64,000 nucleotides of DNA from Roseovarius indicus (GTDB lineage: Bacteria > Pseudomonadota > Alphaproteobacteria > Rhodobacterales > Rhodobacteraceae). Of the stretch, positions 62,121 through 64,000 are shown piece after piece. Below the pieces are notes generated by a model that was given only the letters and a program-made list of their open reading frames with translations, did no database searches and was not told where the DNA came from. The position numbers and the translations under genes are program-made. The DNA lies in the NCBI RefSeq assembly GCF_008728195.1, contig NZ_CP031598.1:3534001-3598000 (forward strand). The letters are read 5' to 3'. How positions within the stretch are numbered: position 1 is the stretch's first letter; the number at the start of each line of letters is the position of its first letter.

Positions 62121-62732
62121 TCACGCCTTGTCGTCGCTCTCGCCTTGCGTGCCATGTTCCTTGAACAGCCCGCCCTGGAGAATGAAGAACACGAAAATCG
62201 CCGCCGTCAGCCCGAAGGTCTTGAAGTAAACCCACGTCTCCTCGGACATCGTCCGCCAGATGATCTCGTTCAGAATGGCCAGCCCGAAGAAGAACAGCAT
62301 CAGCCGCTTGGTCAGCAGCATCCAGCCACGATGCGTCAGCGGCATCACCCCTTCCATCACGTATTCCAGCCACGACTGGCCCCGCAGCAAGCCGATCCCC
62401 AGCAACCCGCCGAACAGCAGGTAGATGATCGTGGGCTTCATCTTGAAGAAGCTCGGGTCGTTGAACCACACGCTCATGCCCCCGAAGACGATGATCAGCA
62501 CCGCCGTCACGATCTGCATCTTCGACAGATGCCCGGTCAGCCACCACAGAACCGCCATCGACAACAGGAACACCGGGATGAACCCGGCGGTGACCACGAT
62601 GAACCCCTCGTACTCGGTCCCGCCGAAAGTGAACGTCCGGTCCTTGAGCCAGAGATAGGCCACGAAAAACCCCACGACCGGGCCCAGTTCCAACGCGGTC
62701 TTGAGCCCCTGGTTGATCTGTCGTCCTGCCAT
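62121..62732 (-). CDS. yciB: Inner-membrane YciB-type protein (septation protein A family)
   Basis: This protein of 203 residues has five or six hydrophobic segments with the family patterns LKTALELGPVVGFFVAYLWL, WFNDPSFFKMKPTIIYLLFG, and LNEIIWRTMSEETWVYFKTFG. YciB takes part in envelope and septum integrity in enterobacteria and Shigella. The ATG at 62732 is used; an upstream extension overlaps the previous gene. It follows an EamA-type gene by ten bases and is probably co-transcribed. Confidence 0.94.
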   Translation of the reverse strand: MAGRQINQGLKTALELGPVVGFFVAYLWLKDRTFTFGGTEYEGFIVVTAGFIPVFLLSMAVLWWLTGHLSKMQIVTAVLIIVFGGMSVWFNDPSFFKMKPTIIYLLFGGLLGIGLLRGQSWLEYVMEGVMPLTHRGWMLLTKRLMLFFFGLAILNEIIWRTMSEETWVYFKTFGLTAAIFVFFILQGGLFKEHGTQGESDDKA

Positions 62733-62742
62733 GTCCTGCCTT

Positions 62743-63651
62743 TCAGCCTCCGAATTCCACAATCACCGCGCCCGCCGCAATCAGCGTCATCAGCGCAATC
62801 CGCCGCGGGCCGACCGTCTCGCGCAGCACCAGCCAGCCGATGAGCGCGGCAAACACCGTCGAGGTCTCGCGCAGCACCGCCGCCTCGCCCACCTTGTCCA
62901 GCCGCGTGGCCAGCATGATCGACCCGAACGACATATAAGCCACCACGGCCCCGAGCACACCCCTCGCCATCAGCCCGGCCGGGTCGGGCCGCACCTCCAT
63001 CCGCCGCCAGCGGTAGAGCGCATAGATCGGAATGCACACGCCGTCGACCAGGAACAGCCAGACGATAAAGGTGAACGGGTTCGCCGTGGCCCGGATGCCA
63101 TAGGCGTCGATCGTGGTGTAAAGCGCCACGAAAAGGCCTGTCATCACCGCCAGCCCCATCGCCGCCGGCAAGGTCGCCCGCGCCACCCGGATCGTCCGCA
63201 GGTTATAGACCGCCAGCCCGTAGATCCCGGCCAGAAGCACGCCGACCCCCAGCCACTGCACCACCGTGAACCGCTCGGAAAACAGCAGCCACGCCCCGAT
63301 CACGGTGAACAGCGGCCCCGTCCCCCGCACCACCGGGTAGACCACCGTGTAGGCGCCCCGCGTATAGGCCATCCCCTGGAAGATCTTGTAGACCAGGTGC
63401 ACCACGGCACAGAGCGCGAAAAGCGGCCACATATGCGGCTCGGGCCACGGCACCACGAACAGCGCCAACGGCACCGAGATCACGAAATAGCTCGCATCGA
63501 TCGCCCCCCGGCTGGTCCACGGGTCGAACCGCCCCTTCTGCAGCGCCCCCATCACGGCATGCAGAAAGGCCGCGAACACCGCCAGGCACATGGCCAGCGT
63601 ATGCCCCGTCTCGGTGCCTTCCAGCGAGATCAGCCAGTCACTCACACCCAC
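62743..63651 (-). CDS. EamA-type DMT transporter
   Basis: This membrane protein of 302 residues has about nine to ten hydrophobic segments in two EamA repeats, the second ending AALIGWLVLRETVGPRRIALM. It has a GTG start: 63651, or 63645 two codons on, which would give VSDWLISLEG. It lies ten bases before yciB, and downstream of the truncated gene at the window edge by 16 bases, so three genes may be one unit. It is only distantly similar to the other EamA proteins in the window. Confidence 0.88.
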   Translation of the reverse strand: MGVSDWLISLEGTETGHTLAMCLAVFAAFLHAVMGALQKGRFDPWTSRGAIDASYFVISVPLALFVVPWPEPHMWPLFALCAVVHLVYKIFQGMAYTRGAYTVVYPVVRGTGPLFTVIGAWLLFSERFTVVQWLGVGVLLAGIYGLAVYNLRTIRVARATLPAAMGLAVMTGLFVALYTTIDAYGIRATANPFTFIVWLFLVDGVCIPIYALYRWRRMEVRPDPAGLMARGVLGAVVAYMSFGSIMLATRLDKVGEAAVLRETSTVFAALIGWLVLRETVGPRRIALMTLIAAGAVIVEFGG

Positions 63652-63667
63652 AAACTCGCAAAATCAC

Positions 63668-64000
63668 TCAAGGAAACAGCCCGCGCTCGACCAGCAAAAC
63701 CCGCGCATCCGCGGCCGGGATATGCATCGTCCGATACCCCTCGGGCGACGGCTCCCGGATCGGGTCGTCCTCCGGGATCAGCCGGAACACCCACGCATAG
63801 CCGTTCCCCTCGCCATCCTCGAACGTCGCGGGACAGTCGAACATCACCTCCCGCGCCCCGCGCCAGCCATATTCCCGCTGCGCCGCCGCCGAGCCCTCGC
63901 AGGAAAACGACGTCACCCGCCCGAATGTCACATCCGAGGGCATCCGCCCGAAACTGCCATCGTCATGGAACACCCGCGCCTTTCGGTCGACCGCCCCGCG
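63668..64000 (-). CDS. Hypothetical protein, N-terminus beyond window edge
   Basis: The last 110 residues are visible, from RGAVDRKARVFHDDGSFGRM to VLLVERGLFP. The text ARVFHDDGSFGRMPSDVTFG and FDCPATFEDGEGNGYAWVFR suggests a small beta-rich protein. Two cysteines are present (SFSCEGS, MFDCPAT). An internal GTG or ATG could serve as a start, but the frame is open to the edge, so truncation is assumed. I do not recognise the family. Confidence 0.65.
   Translation of the reverse strand, partial: RGAVDRKARVFHDDGSFGRMPSDVTFGRVTSFSCEGSAAAQREYGWRGAREVMFDCPATFEDGEGNGYAWVFRLIPEDDPIREPSPEGYRTMHIPAADARVLLVERGLFP

Overview
The window looks like a chromosomal segment of a high-GC alphaproteobacterium of the Rhodobacterales (Roseobacter group). 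This rests on a rhizobial/roseobacter-type betI-betC-betB-betA operon, a glyQ/glyS operon with small Rhodobacterales genes between the subunits, a SAM-II riboswitch ahead of a sulfhydrylase gene, two DUF1127 genes, and intergenic repeats of a kind I associate with this order. This is inference from gene content; no rRNA or tRNA gene was seen.

Layout. 1-4431 (minus): betA (cut by the window edge), betB, betC and betI turn choline-O-sulfate and choline into glycine betaine; a BetI-type operator lies upstream of betI. 4737-6296: an orphan Tat-exported family 5 solute-binding protein. 6.3-14.5 kb: mostly single genes (DUF1036 protein, DMT exporters, GNATs, pirin, methyltransferase, an argO/argP-like pair, an eight-cysteine secreted protein) separated by repeat-rich spacers. 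14.8-22.2 kb: yebC, then on the plus strand an SLC13/RCK permease and an overlapping run of YmdB phosphodiesterase, two tandem EamA exporters and a second SLC13/RCK permease. 22.3-29.5 kb: OsmC, 5-formyl-THF cyclo-ligase, MgtE, guanine deaminase, an 8-oxoguanine-deaminase-like enzyme, a HisN-type phosphatase and an XRE regulator. 29.8-34.0 kb: quinone oxidoreductase, LysR, DUF1127, a Bax-inhibitor-1 protein, ribosomal protein L33 and a SleB-type hydrolase. 34.2-42.2 kb (minus): glyQ, a hypothetical gene, DUF6446, DUF1206, glyS and a PPDK-like protein. 42.3-44.2 kb: a secreted protein with a trypsin-like domain that has lost its catalytic triad.

44.3-53.8 kb reads as an acquired catabolic island. 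Its base composition is visibly lower in GC than its flanks. It holds an ABC importer, a creatinase-like M24 protein, an enolase-superfamily dehydratase, a LacI regulator, the C-terminal stub of a D-2-hydroxyacid dehydrogenase and a glutaminase. Paired LacI-type operators, both with 21-bp centre spacing, cover two promoters. 54.1-64 kb returns to core style: a ThDP enzyme, TrkH, DUF1127, an Ala/Lys/Pro-rich protein, FolE2, MetZ with its SAM-II leader, an alpha/beta hydrolase, YciB, an EamA protein and a gene cut by the window edge.

The least explained signals are arrays of perfect AT-rich palindromes packed in spacers (6.6, 8.8, 14.6 and 28.2 kb); a 45-bp element made of tandem 11-mers present twice, 45 kb apart; a hairpin with a T-loop-like loop present twice; the metZ leader, where aptamer, a possible leader ORF and a terminator overlap; and the operator pairs of the island. 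No CRISPR array, intact insertion sequence, tRNA or rRNA was found.
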